Source of the DNA: an uncultured Acidobacteriia bacterium
Lineage (GTDB): Bacteria; Acidobacteriota; Terriglobia; Bryobacterales; Bryobacteraceae
NCBI GenBank assembly: GCA_903925975.1
Contig: CAIYHG010000041.1
Coordinates: 37,382 to 101,381 of the forward strand
DNA: 64,000 nucleotides
Direction: 5' to 3'
Positions 27,844-36,948 of this stretch are shown here, piece after piece (position 1 is the stretch's first letter; each line of letters begins with the position of its first letter). Both the position numbers and the translations under genes were made by a program. Under the pieces are notes generated by a model. That model made no database searches. It had not been told where the DNA came from and saw only the letters and a list, made by a program, of their open reading frames with translations.

Positions 27844-30090
27844 TCAGTTATAAAGGCGCTCCACGTCACGGACTCCGGAAATCCGCCTCATGGCGGCCAC
27901 CAGCTTCTCCAGTTGCTTCTTATCCCGGACTTCCACCGTCATCTCCACTACACCGCCATCCTGGTCCGTTTCAGCCTTGGCCTCAAGGCTTCTGATATTG
28001 GTGTTTTCGTCGGAGAGAACCGACGTGAGCTGATTGAGCATTCCCGGGCGATCGTCGGTATGAACCACGATGCGGACGGGAAACGCGTCCGAAGCCGCGC
28101 GCGCCCACTCCACTTCGATCTTCCGCTCCACGTCGTACATCAGGCTCTGCACATTCGGACACATGCGCGAATGCACGGCGACGCCCTTGCCCCGGGTCAC
28201 ATAGCCCACGATGGCCTCGCCGCGGATAGGGTTGCAGCACTTGGCGCGATACACCAGCAGGTCGTCCACGCCCCGCACCTTGATTACGTCGGCGCCGTTC
28301 CCATCCCGCGGTCCGCCATACTGCGCGGGCGGAACTCCGGAATCGACGGGAAATAGCGCCGCGGGTTTGGCCGCCTCGTCGTCCTTCCCCGCCGCCCCCG
28401 GCGCGACTCTGCCGAGAATCTGGCGCGCGGAAAACTTGCCATACCCGAGCGCGGCGTACAGGTCTTCCATCTTGCTATACCCGTACTCGCCGGCCACCTT
28501 CTCCAATTCCACGCGCGCCACGCGCGAAAGTTGAACGCCGAGCCGCCGGGCCTCCTTGTCGAGGTACTTTTGCCCGATCTCGATGGCCTTGGCGCGCTCG
28601 CTCGCATTGATCACGTGCTTGATCTTGTTGCGCGCGCGGGAAGTTCTTACGAACCCCAGCCAATCCTTGCTCGGCATGTGCCCCGGCTGGGTCATGATCT
28701 CGACGATGTCGCCGTTGCGCAGCGCCGAGCGTAGCGGTACGATGCGCCCGTTCACCTTGGCCCCAACGCAGCCATTGCCGACATCGGAGTGAATGGCGTA
28801 TGCGAAATCAAGCGGGCTGGCGTCGCGGGGCAGCACGATGACCTTGCCCCGCGGAGTGAACGTATAGACCTCTTCCGGATAGAGATCCACTTTGAGAGTG
28901 GACATGAACTCCGTCGGATCCGGCATGTCGCGCTGCCACTCTACCAGGTGCCTGAGCCAGGCTATGCGCTGGTCGTCGTCCGCAGGACCCTTCTTGCCTT
29001 CTTTGTACTTCCAATGCGCCGCGATGCCCTCTTCCGCGATGCGGTGCATCTCCTCCGTCCGAATCTGCACCTCGAAGGTCTGCCCGTGCGGACCCACTAC
29101 CGACGTATGCAAAGACTGGTAGAGGTTCGGCCGCGGAATCGCAATGAAGTCCTTGATTCGGCCGGGGATCGGCCGCCACTTATTGTGAATCACGCCCAGC
29201 GCGGCGTAGCAGTTCTTCACGGAATCGGTGATGATGCGCAGGGCCATGAGATCGTACACCTGATCGATGCCGATCTTCTGCCGCCGCATCTTCTGAAATA
29301 CGGAGTACGGGCGCTTCACGCGTCCCTCTACGCGCGCGGGAATGGTCTCGGCGCGCAACTCGCCGTCCACCGTCTGGCGGATCTCCAGCAGGAACTCTTC
29401 GTTGGAGTGCCTCTTGCTCTCAATGGCGGCCAATATCTCACGGTAAGCATCCGGCTCGAGGTGCTGGAAGGCGTGGTTCTCAAGCTCGATGCGCACCTTC
29501 CCCATTCCGAGGCGGTGAGCGATGGGCCCGTAGATCTCGAGGGTTTCGCGGGCAATCCGTTCGCGGCGCTCCTGGCTCAGATAGCCCAGCGTCCGCATGT
29601 TATGCAAACGGTCGGCCAGCTTCACGATGATGACGCGGATATCCTCGACCATCGCGAGCAGCATCTTCCGGAAGCTTTCCGCCTGCCGGTCTTCCGCCGA
29701 GTAGAAATCCAACTTCGTGAGCTTGGTCACGCCGCCGACGCAGCGCGCGATCTCCTCGCCGAACTCCTTGCGAACCTGCTCGACGGTGACGCTGGTGTCC
29801 TCGACCACGTCATGCAACAGGCCCGTCTGGATGGCGACAAGGTCCATGCGCATGTCCGCAAGGATCATGGCCACGTGGGCGGGATGCGCCATGTAGGGCT
29901 CGCCCGAATCGCGCACCTGCCCCTCGTGCCATTTCCTGGCGAAGCGGAATGCCTTCTCCATGGCAGAGAGATCGTCCTTGGGGCGGTACTCGCGCACCTT
30001 CGCCTCAAGCTCCAGGTACAGCTCATCGATGGCGCGAAAAGGGTCCGGAGAAGAAACAGGTTCCGATGTAGGGGCGGATTCGGAAGGCAC
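27844..30090 (-). CDS. relA: bifunctional (p)ppGpp synthetase/hydrolase (RelA/SpoT homologue)
   Basis: The product is 748 residues. An N-terminal HD hydrolase domain shows HPAHVAMIL and LLHDVVEDT. The synthetase domain has RVKRPYSVFQKM and QVYDLMALRII. TGS (VYTFTPRGKVIVLP) and ACT domains follow. Presence of the HD motif suggests a bifunctional Rsh enzyme that makes and degrades the stringent-response alarmone. The frame extends upstream to 30135, but that lies inside the terminator of the preceding operon, so I use the GTG at 30090, which still leaves an unstructured head of about 15 residues. Confidence 0.95.
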   Translation of the reverse strand: MPSESAPTSEPVSSPDPFRAIDELYLELEAKVREYRPKDDLSAMEKAFRFARKWHEGQVRDSGEPYMAHPAHVAMILADMRMDLVAIQTGLLHDVVEDTSVTVEQVRKEFGEEIARCVGGVTKLTKLDFYSAEDRQAESFRKMLLAMVEDIRVIIVKLADRLHNMRTLGYLSQERRERIARETLEIYGPIAHRLGMGKVRIELENHAFQHLEPDAYREILAAIESKRHSNEEFLLEIRQTVDGELRAETIPARVEGRVKRPYSVFQKMRRQKIGIDQVYDLMALRIITDSVKNCYAALGVIHNKWRPIPGRIKDFIAIPRPNLYQSLHTSVVGPHGQTFEVQIRTEEMHRIAEEGIAAHWKYKEGKKGPADDDQRIAWLRHLVEWQRDMPDPTEFMSTLKVDLYPEEVYTFTPRGKVIVLPRDASPLDFAYAIHSDVGNGCVGAKVNGRIVPLRSALRNGDIVEIMTQPGHMPSKDWLGFVRTSRARNKIKHVINASERAKAIEIGQKYLDKEARRLGVQLSRVARVELEKVAGEYGYSKMEDLYAALGYGKFSARQILGRVAPGAAGKDDEAAKPAALFPVDSGVPPAQYGGPRDGNGADVIKVRGVDDLLVYRAKCCNPIRGEAIVGYVTRGKGVAVHSRMCPNVQSLMYDVERKIEVEWARAASDAFPVRIVVHTDDRPGMLNQLTSVLSDENTNIRSLEAKAETDQDGGVVEMTVEVRDKKQLEKLVAAMRRISGVRDVERLYN

Positions 30091-30116
30091 TCTAGTTCGA
30101 TTGTAACAGTGGGCTG

Positions 30117-30155
30117 AAAAAACAAAGGGAGCCATCCCTATGCAGGGAGGCTCCC
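30117..30155 (-). terminator. Rho-independent terminator of the sec-tonB-exb operon
   Basis: On the minus strand GGGAGCC-TCCC, loop TGCATA, GGGA-(T)-GGCTCCC form an 11-base stem with one bulge, followed by TTTGTTTTTT. It separates the TPR lipoprotein gene from relA and shows relA has its own promoter within the next ~30 bases or depends on read-through. Confidence 0.92.
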
Positions 30156-30177
30156 CTAAAAGAGCACTGAGCTCGGT

Positions 30178-31005
30178 TTACTGAACTTCTTCGGGAGCCG
30201 TTTCAGCGGTGATGCCGCCGGCGCCCTTCTTTGCTTTCCGTTCCGCGATCATCTTCTTGGTCGCGAGAGCCTTGTCAATCCAGTCGTTCGCCACCTTCAC
30301 CTGTGCTTCGCACTCTTCCTTGGTGTCGGCCAGATCGGCGCGCTCGCGGATGAGCAAATTCTCATACGCCATCGCGTCAGCGTACTCAGGATTGATCTGA
30401 AGCGCCTTATCCAGGCTCTTCAGCCCGCTCTCGATGACGGGAAGCCACTTCCCCTTTAACTCTTCTTTGACCTTCTTGTCCTTGAACGGGCCCACGTCGT
30501 CCTGCTTCATCCCGAGATTCATGCGCGCGGCGCCGTATTCAGGATAGAATTCGGACCAGGCGATGTACCCAAGGCTGTAATACGCATCGGCGTTGTTCGG
30601 CTCGATCGAGGTCAGCTTCTCATACCACCGCTTGGCGTTCGTCCAGTCTTTGTTGTTGAGGTATAGGGACGCCACCGAGGCGAGGGCAACCGTGTTGTTG
30701 GGATCGGACTCGAGGACCTTCGAGAACTGCTGGAAAGCCGCATCCCACATCTGCTTGTTCTCGGGCGAATCCGCGCCCGGAATATACTGCTGCATGTACG
30801 CCGTTGCAAGATACAACCTCGCCGTTGCGAAGTTGGGATCCAACTCGATAGCGGTCTTGAAGTGCTCGACAGCTTCGGGGAACTGAGCGGCCTTGAACGC
30901 CTGCACGCCCTTGTTCAAGTGGTCGCGGGACTGCAACTGCTTGCAGCTCGTACCCAGGAACGCGAGCCCGGCGATAGCCAGAATCGAAAGCATTCTTCGA
31001 ATCAT
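30178..31005 (-). CDS. TPR-repeat lipoprotein
   Basis: The 275-residue protein has a lipoprotein signal (MIRRMLSILAIAGLAFLGTSC, Cys21) and about four tetratricopeptide repeats, such as VEHFKTAIELDPNFATARL, FSKVLESDPNNTVALASV and LDKALQINPEYADAMAYENLL. The C-terminus is charged. It is likely anchored to a membrane on the periplasmic side and acts as a scaffold. It overlaps the exbD gene by four bases and ends at a strong terminator, so it is the last gene of the operon and may work with the TonB-ExbB-ExbD complex. Confidence 0.88.
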   Translation of the reverse strand: MIRRMLSILAIAGLAFLGTSCKQLQSRDHLNKGVQAFKAAQFPEAVEHFKTAIELDPNFATARLYLATAYMQQYIPGADSPENKQMWDAAFQQFSKVLESDPNNTVALASVASLYLNNKDWTNAKRWYEKLTSIEPNNADAYYSLGYIAWSEFYPEYGAARMNLGMKQDDVGPFKDKKVKEELKGKWLPVIESGLKSLDKALQINPEYADAMAYENLLIRERADLADTKEECEAQVKVANDWIDKALATKKMIAERKAKKGAGGITAETAPEEVQ

Positions 31006-31430
31006 TGCCCGGCCTCCATCTTTGCTGTCATGAGTCCAACCTTGTCGATCTGTGCGCCATGCGCGATGTCGATGGCGGTAGCGACATACCGGTACTCAAG
31101 GTCGGGATCAGCCTTGACAAAAACAACGCGCTCCGCGCGCGTCTTGAAGATGTCTTCCAGACGCGCTCCCAACTTATTTTCGTCGGTCGGCTCGTTGTTG
31201 ATCATCATCTTTTTGTCTTTGTCGATCTGAATGACCACCGTTCGCAGGTCCGATTCGCTTGCTTGCTGTCCGGGCGGCGGCGGCTGAGGCACTAGCGCCT
31301 CCAACCCTTTCGGCGTCAACGGCGTGATCACCATAAAGATGATGATCAGTACCAGCAGCACGTCGATCATGGGCGTCATGTTAATGTCGGACTTCGGACC
31401 ACCACCGGATCCGCCGACTGCCATTGACAT
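31002..31430 (-). CDS. exbD: ExbD/TolR family protein, second copy
   Basis: The 142-residue protein has one N-terminal membrane helix with the proton-path aspartate in INMTPMIDVLLVLIIIFMV and a periplasmic domain ending KVGLMTAKME. The Gly-rich start (MSMAVGGSGGG) is common in acidobacterial ExbD. It pairs with ExbB in a proton channel that energises TonB or Tol-type proteins. Its sequence differs clearly from the neighbour at 31463, so the two are old paralogues and the channel may be built with two unlike ExbD chains. The stop overlaps the TPR lipoprotein start. Confidence 0.93.
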   Translation of the reverse strand: MSMAVGGSGGGPKSDINMTPMIDVLLVLIIIFMVITPLTPKGLEALVPQPPPPGQQASESDLRTVVIQIDKDKKMMINNEPTDENKLGARLEDIFKTRAERVVFVKADPDLEYRYVATAIDIAHGAQIDKVGLMTAKMEAGQ

Positions 31431-31462
31431 AATATTGCTCCTTAGTAAATCTTGTTACTGCG

Positions 31463-31933
31463 TTACTGAATAACTGGCACGCCTGCTTGCTTGGCAGCGC
31501 CCTGAATCTGTTCCGTCAGCAACCCAAGCTGGTCAACACCCGCTTCGCGCAGACTGTCGACGACGGTTACCACCGCATCGTACTTGGCGCGAGCATCAGC
31601 CTTGAGAAACACCATCTTGTCCAGGCGACCGGTCAGTTGGTCCTTCACCTTGGCGGGAAGGTCTGACGGCTGCATCTGGGTCGTGCCGAGGAAGCATTTC
31701 CCATCACGGCTTACGGCCACCAGGATCGCGTCGCTCTTGTCCGCGGCCTGCATCGGAATCGGGTACTTAGTTTTCACCAACTCGACGCTCACGCCCTTCG
31801 ACAACATGGGCGTGATGACCATGAAGATGATGAGCAACACCAGCATAACGTCCACCATGGGCGTCACGTTGATGTCGTTAACTACGGCCGGCGTTTTCTG
31901 CTTAAGCCCGCCCTCTTCGTCTTTCTTTGCCAT
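31463..31933 (-). CDS. exbD: ExbD/TolR family protein, first copy
   Basis: From the ATG at 31933, with GAGGAGAG correctly placed upstream, the product is 156 residues. An earlier start at 31984 would add 17 residues with no family character. The N-terminus is Lys/Glu-rich and cytoplasmic. The helix contains INVTPMVDVMLVLLIIFMV, and the periplasmic part has a segment DARAKYDAVVTVVDSLREAG typical of ExbD. It lies between exbB and the second exbD. Confidence 0.93.
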   Translation of the reverse strand: MAKKDEEGGLKQKTPAVVNDINVTPMVDVMLVLLIIFMVITPMLSKGVSVELVKTKYPIPMQAADKSDAILVAVSRDGKCFLGTTQMQPSDLPAKVKDQLTGRLDKMVFLKADARAKYDAVVTVVDSLREAGVDQLGLLTEQIQGAAKQAGVPVIQ

Positions 31934-32025
31934 CGTTTCTCTCCTCGGATTCGGCGGAAGTCGGGGAGCCCGGAGGCTCCCCACTCAACTCAACTCGCCG
32001 GATCCTAAATCGATTCCGCGAAAAA

Positions 32026-32754
32026 CTACTTCCGCGCGCGCTGGGAGCGCTTCAGGAAGTAGTCGATCAACTCGGAACTGGAGTTGCCCATTTCCACGTC
32101 AAAAGCTTCCAGCTTGCCCGTGAAGAAGTTGAACATCCAGACCGCGGGGATGGCGACAAACAGCCCGATAGCGGTGGTCACAAGGGCTTCGGAAATACCG
32201 CCGGCAACGGCGCCGAGACCAGTGGACTTATTCTGCGAAATGCCCTTGAACGCGTTGATGATGCCAACGACGGTTCCGAACAGTCCGACGAACGGGGCGG
32301 TCGAACCGATGGTGGCCAGACCGGATACGCCGCGCTTCAGTTCGGCGTGGACGATAGCTTCGGCGCGATCCAATGCGCGCTTGGAAGCGGAGATCTCTTC
32401 ACCCGGGATCTCGCTGCTGACCTGGTGAGCCTGAAACTCCTGGAGGCCGGCGACAACGACCTTCGCCAGGTGGCTCTTCTTGTAACGATCGGCAATCTTC
32501 ACCGCTTCGTCCAGCTTGCCTTCACGCAGAGCGCCGGCAACCGCGGGAGCGAACGCACGGGACTGCTTGCGGGCGGCGTTAAACGCCAACAGACGATCAA
32601 TCATGACGCCGACGGAGTAGGCCGACATGATGAACATGAGGATGACGACCAATTTCGCCAGGATACCCATCTGGCCCCACAGGGACCGCGGATCCCAACC
32701 TACCGCTCCGGCATCCTGAAGTAAGTAGAGCGACCAAACTTGCAATTGCAACAT
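32026..32754 (-). CDS. exbB: ExbB/TolQ/MotA-type proton channel protein
   Basis: The 242-residue protein has three membrane helices: one at about 25-48 and a pair at about 140-205, with the family motif [25 protein letters not shown] and the following helix [22 protein letters not shown]. It forms the pentameric channel that works with ExbD and TonB. It lies between tonB and the two exbD genes, in the usual order. Confidence 0.94.
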   Translation of the reverse strand: MLQLQVWSLYLLQDAGAVGWDPRSLWGQMGILAKLVVILMFIMSAYSVGVMIDRLLAFNAARKQSRAFAPAVAGALREGKLDEAVKIADRYKKSHLAKVVVAGLQEFQAHQVSSEIPGEEISASKRALDRAEAIVHAELKRGVSGLATIGSTAPFVGLFGTVVGIINAFKGISQNKSTGLGAVAGGISEALVTTAIGLFVAIPAVWMFNFFTGKLEAFDVEMGNSSSELIDYFLKRSQRARK

Positions 32755-32820
32755 TTCTTTTATTCTCCTGCGAGTTGAATTTGACTCTTAATAAACCGAC
32801 GATCCCGGCGGGACGTCGGG

Positions 32821-33558
32821 CTACTGACTCAACGTGAAGTTGACGTCAATCTCCGTACTGACCTCTACCGGTTCGCCGTTCAGCATCGTCGGCCGGTAAA
32901 CCCACTGTTTCACAGCGTCCAAAGCGGCCTGCACCAACAACGGGTGCCCGCTGGCCACCTTCAGGTCCTGAATTGTTCCCTCTTTCGAAATGACGGCCTG
33001 CAACATCACATGGCCCTGAATGCGGGCCTGCTTGGCAAGCGGCGGGTACGAGGGGTTCACCTTTCTGACAAGGTTCGCCTGTTGAACGTTACCGCCCACC
33101 CTGATGCGCTGAACCGCCTGTGCAATCTTAGGAGGAGGAGCCACAGCCTGGGTAGGAGCAGCGCTCAGGAGACTTCCGAGCACTCCGCCTCCCATTCCGC
33201 CGCCCATGTTAATGCCGCCCGCCACGCCCGTAGTCGGAGGCGGAAGTTCTTCTTCCTGAATCACGGCAATAGCGGTGGGGACGGACTTAGGCGCCATCAA
33301 ACGACCCGCGTCGAACTGGCGCGGAATCACCTTGACAGCCTTAACCTGCGGCACCTCGGGGGCTGGCGGAGGTGGCGGCGGCGGCGGTGGAGGCGCCACC
33401 AGCAGGCTGGTCAACTGAGTCTTGGGAAGGACATCGGTGAAGATTAGCGGCACGAGCACCGCAATTATGATGAAGATGATCTGGGCGATGAAGGCACCCA
33501 TCGTCGTCCAGGTCTTGGTTGTCTGTCCCTGACCCTCTACGAATGTCTGTTCAAACAT
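32821..33558 (-). CDS. tonB: TonB-family energy transducer
   Basis: The 245-residue protein has a membrane segment at about 20-42, ten consecutive prolines near residues 56-65, a Gly/Met-rich stretch (GGINMGGGMGGGVLGS) and a TonB C-terminal domain (VNPSYPPLAKQARIQGHVML and QAALDAVKQWVYRPTML). The first residues are not like those of the other TonB at 26334; here the cytoplasmic head is only about 18 residues. It heads the tonB-exbB-exbD-exbD group directly after secDF. It should couple the channel to outer-membrane receptors. Confidence 0.92.
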   Translation of the reverse strand: MFEQTFVEGQGQTTKTWTTMGAFIAQIIFIIIAVLVPLIFTDVLPKTQLTSLLVAPPPPPPPPPPAPEVPQVKAVKVIPRQFDAGRLMAPKSVPTAIAVIQEEELPPPTTGVAGGINMGGGMGGGVLGSLLSAAPTQAVAPPPKIAQAVQRIRVGGNVQQANLVRKVNPSYPPLAKQARIQGHVMLQAVISKEGTIQDLKVASGHPLLVQAALDAVKQWVYRPTMLNGEPVEVSTEIDVNFTLSQ

Positions 33559-33634
33559 AGAAGCTACTTCCTTTCGCCGATCACCGCACCGTTGGGGCCC
33601 GTAACCCGCCGGCGCGGCGCCGTTCGTCTTTCGT

Positions 33635-34867
33635 CTATTTAACTGCTCGTGTCGGACTTTTCCGAGCGCCTTCCGGCCGCGTCACCGGAGCCGGCTGCAC
33701 AGCGCCCGCCACCTTGCTTCGCTTGTCAGTGTAGTTATGCCAGAACAACACGATCGGGCTGGCAACGAACACCGACGAATAAGTCCCGACAATAATTCCA
33801 CACACCAGCGCAAACGAGAAGCCATGGAGCACAGGACCTCCCCAAATCAGCAGGGCGATCGCTGTCAGGAACGTGAGACCGGAGGTCATAATCGTCCTGC
33901 TCAGCGTCTGATTGATGCTCCGGTTCATCAGTTCTTCCAACGGCTCCCGTCTGCTCAGTTTCAAGTTCTCCCGGACTCTATCGAAGATCACGATAGTGTC
34001 GTTCATCGAATACCCCACCAAAGTCAGCAGGGCCGCGATGACCGTCATCGAAATCTCCTTACTAAAAATCGAAAACAGTCCAACTGTAATCAGCGTGTCG
34101 TGAAAGACAGCCAGCACAGCGCCTACGCCGTAGATCCACTCAAAGCGGAAGGCGATGTAAATCAACATCCCACCCAACGCGTACAGCGTGGAAAGCACCG
34201 CTTTCCGCTGTAACTCGGCGCCAACTTTTGGCCCAACCACCTCAACGCTCTTGACCGTATACGGCGCCAGGTAGAAGGTATCGCGAATCGTGTTCAATAT
34301 GGCCGGGGTCATACCCGGAACGCCTGAGAGTTGGTTGAAATCCGTGATCAAGCCGGAGTAGTTGCTGTTCACGTAGCTCTTGAGCGCCGCAACCAGTTCC
34401 TGCAACTGTTGATCGTTCAAGGCCACGTTGTTCCGGGCCAGCGGTTCCCTGAGTTGCTGAACGATCTGGTCGCGGCCTATATTGTTCAAATCGACTTTGC
34501 CCGCGGCAGCCGGCGAGAAGGTAGACCGCAAGACTTCGTCCATGGCCGCGCGGTTCACCGCCAGCTGACGTTCGTCCTGCAGCTCAGTTCCAATCTGGAC
34601 GTCGTTCTTCGAATTGGCCCCGGTAAAGTTCTGAACGGACACTTCGCCCTTGATCTTCTGCGACATCGCCGAGCGGATCTTGTCCATAGGCGGCGCGGAG
34701 GCGAACTCCACTGTCATCAGGGCTCCCCCGCGGAAGTCAATCCCGTACAGGAGACCCCCTTTGGCGATGATGCTGGCGAAGCCGGCAATGAGGAGAAGGA
34801 CTGAGGCGCCAATGAAGAGCCACTTCTTGCCCAGGAAGTCGTAATTAGTTTGTTTGAATAATTCCAT
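33635..34867 (-). CDS. secF: protein-export membrane protein SecF
   Basis: The 410-residue protein has six expected membrane helices, an opening FLGKKWLFIGASVLLLIAGF, a periplasmic domain beginning GIDFRGGALM, and the family motif YSMNDTIVIFDRVREN in the fourth/fifth helix region. SecF with SecD uses the proton gradient to pull proteins out of the SecYEG channel. The periplasmic part (about 35-200) is longer than in E. coli SecF. The C-terminal tail is Lys/Arg-rich. It lies 89 bases after secD. Confidence 0.95.
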   Translation of the reverse strand: MELFKQTNYDFLGKKWLFIGASVLLLIAGFASIIAKGGLLYGIDFRGGALMTVEFASAPPMDKIRSAMSQKIKGEVSVQNFTGANSKNDVQIGTELQDERQLAVNRAAMDEVLRSTFSPAAAGKVDLNNIGRDQIVQQLREPLARNNVALNDQQLQELVAALKSYVNSNYSGLITDFNQLSGVPGMTPAILNTIRDTFYLAPYTVKSVEVVGPKVGAELQRKAVLSTLYALGGMLIYIAFRFEWIYGVGAVLAVFHDTLITVGLFSIFSKEISMTVIAALLTLVGYSMNDTIVIFDRVRENLKLSRREPLEELMNRSINQTLSRTIMTSGLTFLTAIALLIWGGPVLHGFSFALVCGIIVGTYSSVFVASPIVLFWHNYTDKRSKVAGAVQPAPVTRPEGARKSPTRAVK

Positions 34868-34956
34868 CTAAAAAGCCGCGCCGGGGCCCTTCACATATTT
34901 GGACACCGGCCCTAAGAATTTGTTCCCGCTCATAACCCGCCAAGAAGCGGGGAGCG

Positions 34957-36576
34957 CTAAATACTCAGAGTCTGCAACTGTCTCCGGCCACCCAACTCCC
35001 AGTCGAAGATCGCCCTGGATACGAATACCGCCGTAAACACGTTCGCAAGCAGGCCGATCACCAGGGTAACCGCGAACCCGCGCACGGGACCTTCACCGAA
35101 GAGGAATAGAAAAGCGCACGATACCACCGTTGTGACGTGCGTGTCCACAATGGTCCACCACGCTTTTCCGAATCCCGCATCCACCGCCGCGATAACTGCC
35201 TTGCCGGAGCGGAGTTCCTCACGAATGCGTTCGAAAATCAGGACGTTGGAGTCCACCGCCATACCGATGGTCAGGATGACTCCCGCAATGCCCGGCAGGG
35301 TCAGGACCGCGTGGAAATACGCGAGAGCTGCCATTAGCATTACAGTGTTTAAAATCAAAGCGATAACGGCGTTAACCCCGGAGCGTTTGTAGTATACCAA
35401 CATCACGGAGATCACGGCCAACAGCCCGGCGATACCAGCCATGATGCCGGCGTGAATCGAATCCGCGCCCAAGGAAGGCCCGATCGACCTCTCCTGGTTA
35501 TACCTGACTCCGGCGGGCAGCGAACCCGAACGGAGGAAGTTCGATAGATCGACTGCTTCCTGCTGGCTTCCCAACCCGGTGATGCGCCCGGAATCTTCAA
35601 TCCGGCTTTCGATTGTGGCCACGCTGACGATCTGCTTATCCAGCACAACCGCCAGCTTGTTTCCGATATTGGCTTCGGTAAAGCTGGCAAAGCGCTTTCC
35701 GCCATCGGGCGACAACGTGAAGCTTGTTTCCCAACGCCGCAGTTCGCCCTGCCCCGCCGTCGCATTGCGCATTTCGCGGCCGGTAATGACGGGCAGCCTG
35801 GATACCAGGTACCACTGCTCGCCTTCGGAGCCGCCGCGTGGCAGCAATTTATTGAGAACGGTGTTTACCGGCAGGATGCCGCCATGCTGCGCCAGAGCCG
35901 CGTCGCGGCTGGAGTAGGGGCCATCCTTCACGGAGGTAATTTCCAGAACGGCGGCGGTGCCGATCATATCCTTCACGTGCTGGGGATCGTCCACGCCCGG
36001 CAACTGCACCAGAATCTCGAAACGGTCCGACGAACTGCCGTACTGCTGCACCGAGGGCTCGGCCACGCCAAGCTGGTTGATGCGGTTGCTGATGGTCTGA
36101 ATGGAGCGCTCTACCGTGTCGCGCTTCAACTGCGCCATCGAAGAGGGCTTCATCCGGAGCGCGAAGTCGCTCGAACTCACCGCCGTCAGCATCCAATCCG
36201 TGTACGAGTCCGACACGAGGCTGCGAACTGCGGCCGCCTCGGTGGACGGCACGCCCTTGATGTCTATCTGAATGTTGTCGGCCTGTTCGACCGTCTGCGG
36301 GTCGTTCGCCTCGAGTGAGGCGTAAGTGATGTTCTGTTTGCGGAGGTCTTCCCTAATCCGCTCGATGACCTGCAGCGCATCCGACTTGGCGGCGTCCTGA
36401 ACCTGGACCTCCAGCACAAGGTAGCTCCCACCTTTGAGGTCCAACCCGAGGCGGATATTCTGCTGGACGTTGTTCTTCAAACCGTCCAGCGAAGTCGGGA
36501 AATCGATCACTCCAAATACGCAAATCAGAATGACCGCGACGATGATAACGGCCCGCGCCGTCAGATTCTTGCTCAT
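34957..36576 (-). CDS. secD: protein-export membrane protein SecD
   Basis: The 539-residue protein shows the N-terminal helix, the motif GLDLKGGSYLVLEV, a large periplasmic head (P1), the conserved LPAGVRYNQERSIGPSLG region, and helices with GMAVDSNVLIFERIREE. It is the partner of SecF in the export motor. It follows yajC by 27 bases and precedes secF, the standard order. Confidence 0.97.
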   Translation of the reverse strand: MSKNLTARAVIIVAVILICVFGVIDFPTSLDGLKNNVQQNIRLGLDLKGGSYLVLEVQVQDAAKSDALQVIERIREDLRKQNITYASLEANDPQTVEQADNIQIDIKGVPSTEAAAVRSLVSDSYTDWMLTAVSSSDFALRMKPSSMAQLKRDTVERSIQTISNRINQLGVAEPSVQQYGSSSDRFEILVQLPGVDDPQHVKDMIGTAAVLEITSVKDGPYSSRDAALAQHGGILPVNTVLNKLLPRGGSEGEQWYLVSRLPVITGREMRNATAGQGELRRWETSFTLSPDGGKRFASFTEANIGNKLAVVLDKQIVSVATIESRIEDSGRITGLGSQQEAVDLSNFLRSGSLPAGVRYNQERSIGPSLGADSIHAGIMAGIAGLLAVISVMLVYYKRSGVNAVIALILNTVMLMAALAYFHAVLTLPGIAGVILTIGMAVDSNVLIFERIREELRSGKAVIAAVDAGFGKAWWTIVDTHVTTVVSCAFLFLFGEGPVRGFAVTLVIGLLANVFTAVFVSRAIFDWELGGRRQLQTLSI

Positions 36577-36603
36577 GGGATTATTAAAGCCTGCAATTCC
36601 TCG

Positions 36604-36930
36604 TTAGGTTTTGGTTACTTTGCCCTCTGCCGAGACCATACTCGACACCGCGCTTCTCGACACCTGAAGCTTTACGCCATCCGGCTTCACCCGCAGGATC
36701 ACGGTGTCGTCGCTCTCAATGGCGACGATCGTTCCCACGATCCCCCCGCTGGTTACCACCGTATTTCCGTTCTGCAGACCGGCCAACATCTTCTGCGTCT
36801 GCTTGCGCTGGCGTTGCATGGGCAGGAACAGGAGGAAATAGAAGATGGCGAATATGAGAATGATGGGCAGGAACCCCACCAGCGAACTACTGGAAGGCAC
36901 AGCCGATTGCAGCAGAAGATTTAAGACCAC
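36604..36930 (-). CDS. yajC: preprotein translocase subunit YajC
   Basis: The 108-residue protein has one membrane helix (about 19-37, FLPIILIFAIFYFLLFLP) followed by the family motif MQRQRKQTQKMLAGLQNG and a small beta-domain with VVTSGGIVGTIVAIE. YajC associates with SecDF. The start is GTG at 36930; I see no better one. It follows tgt by 18 bases, repeating the tgt-yajC-secD-secF order of many bacteria. Confidence 0.95.
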   Translation of the reverse strand: MVLNLLLQSAVPSSSSLVGFLPIILIFAIFYFLLFLPMQRQRKQTQKMLAGLQNGNTVVTSGGIVGTIVAIESDDTVILRVKPDGVKLQVSRSAVSSMVSAEGKVTKT

Positions 36931-36948
36931 GTTATAACCATAAACGGA

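Noticed and set aside
28789..30117. 442-codon frame opposite relA
   Set aside because: Shadow of the relA gene with no domain; it also runs into the terminator.
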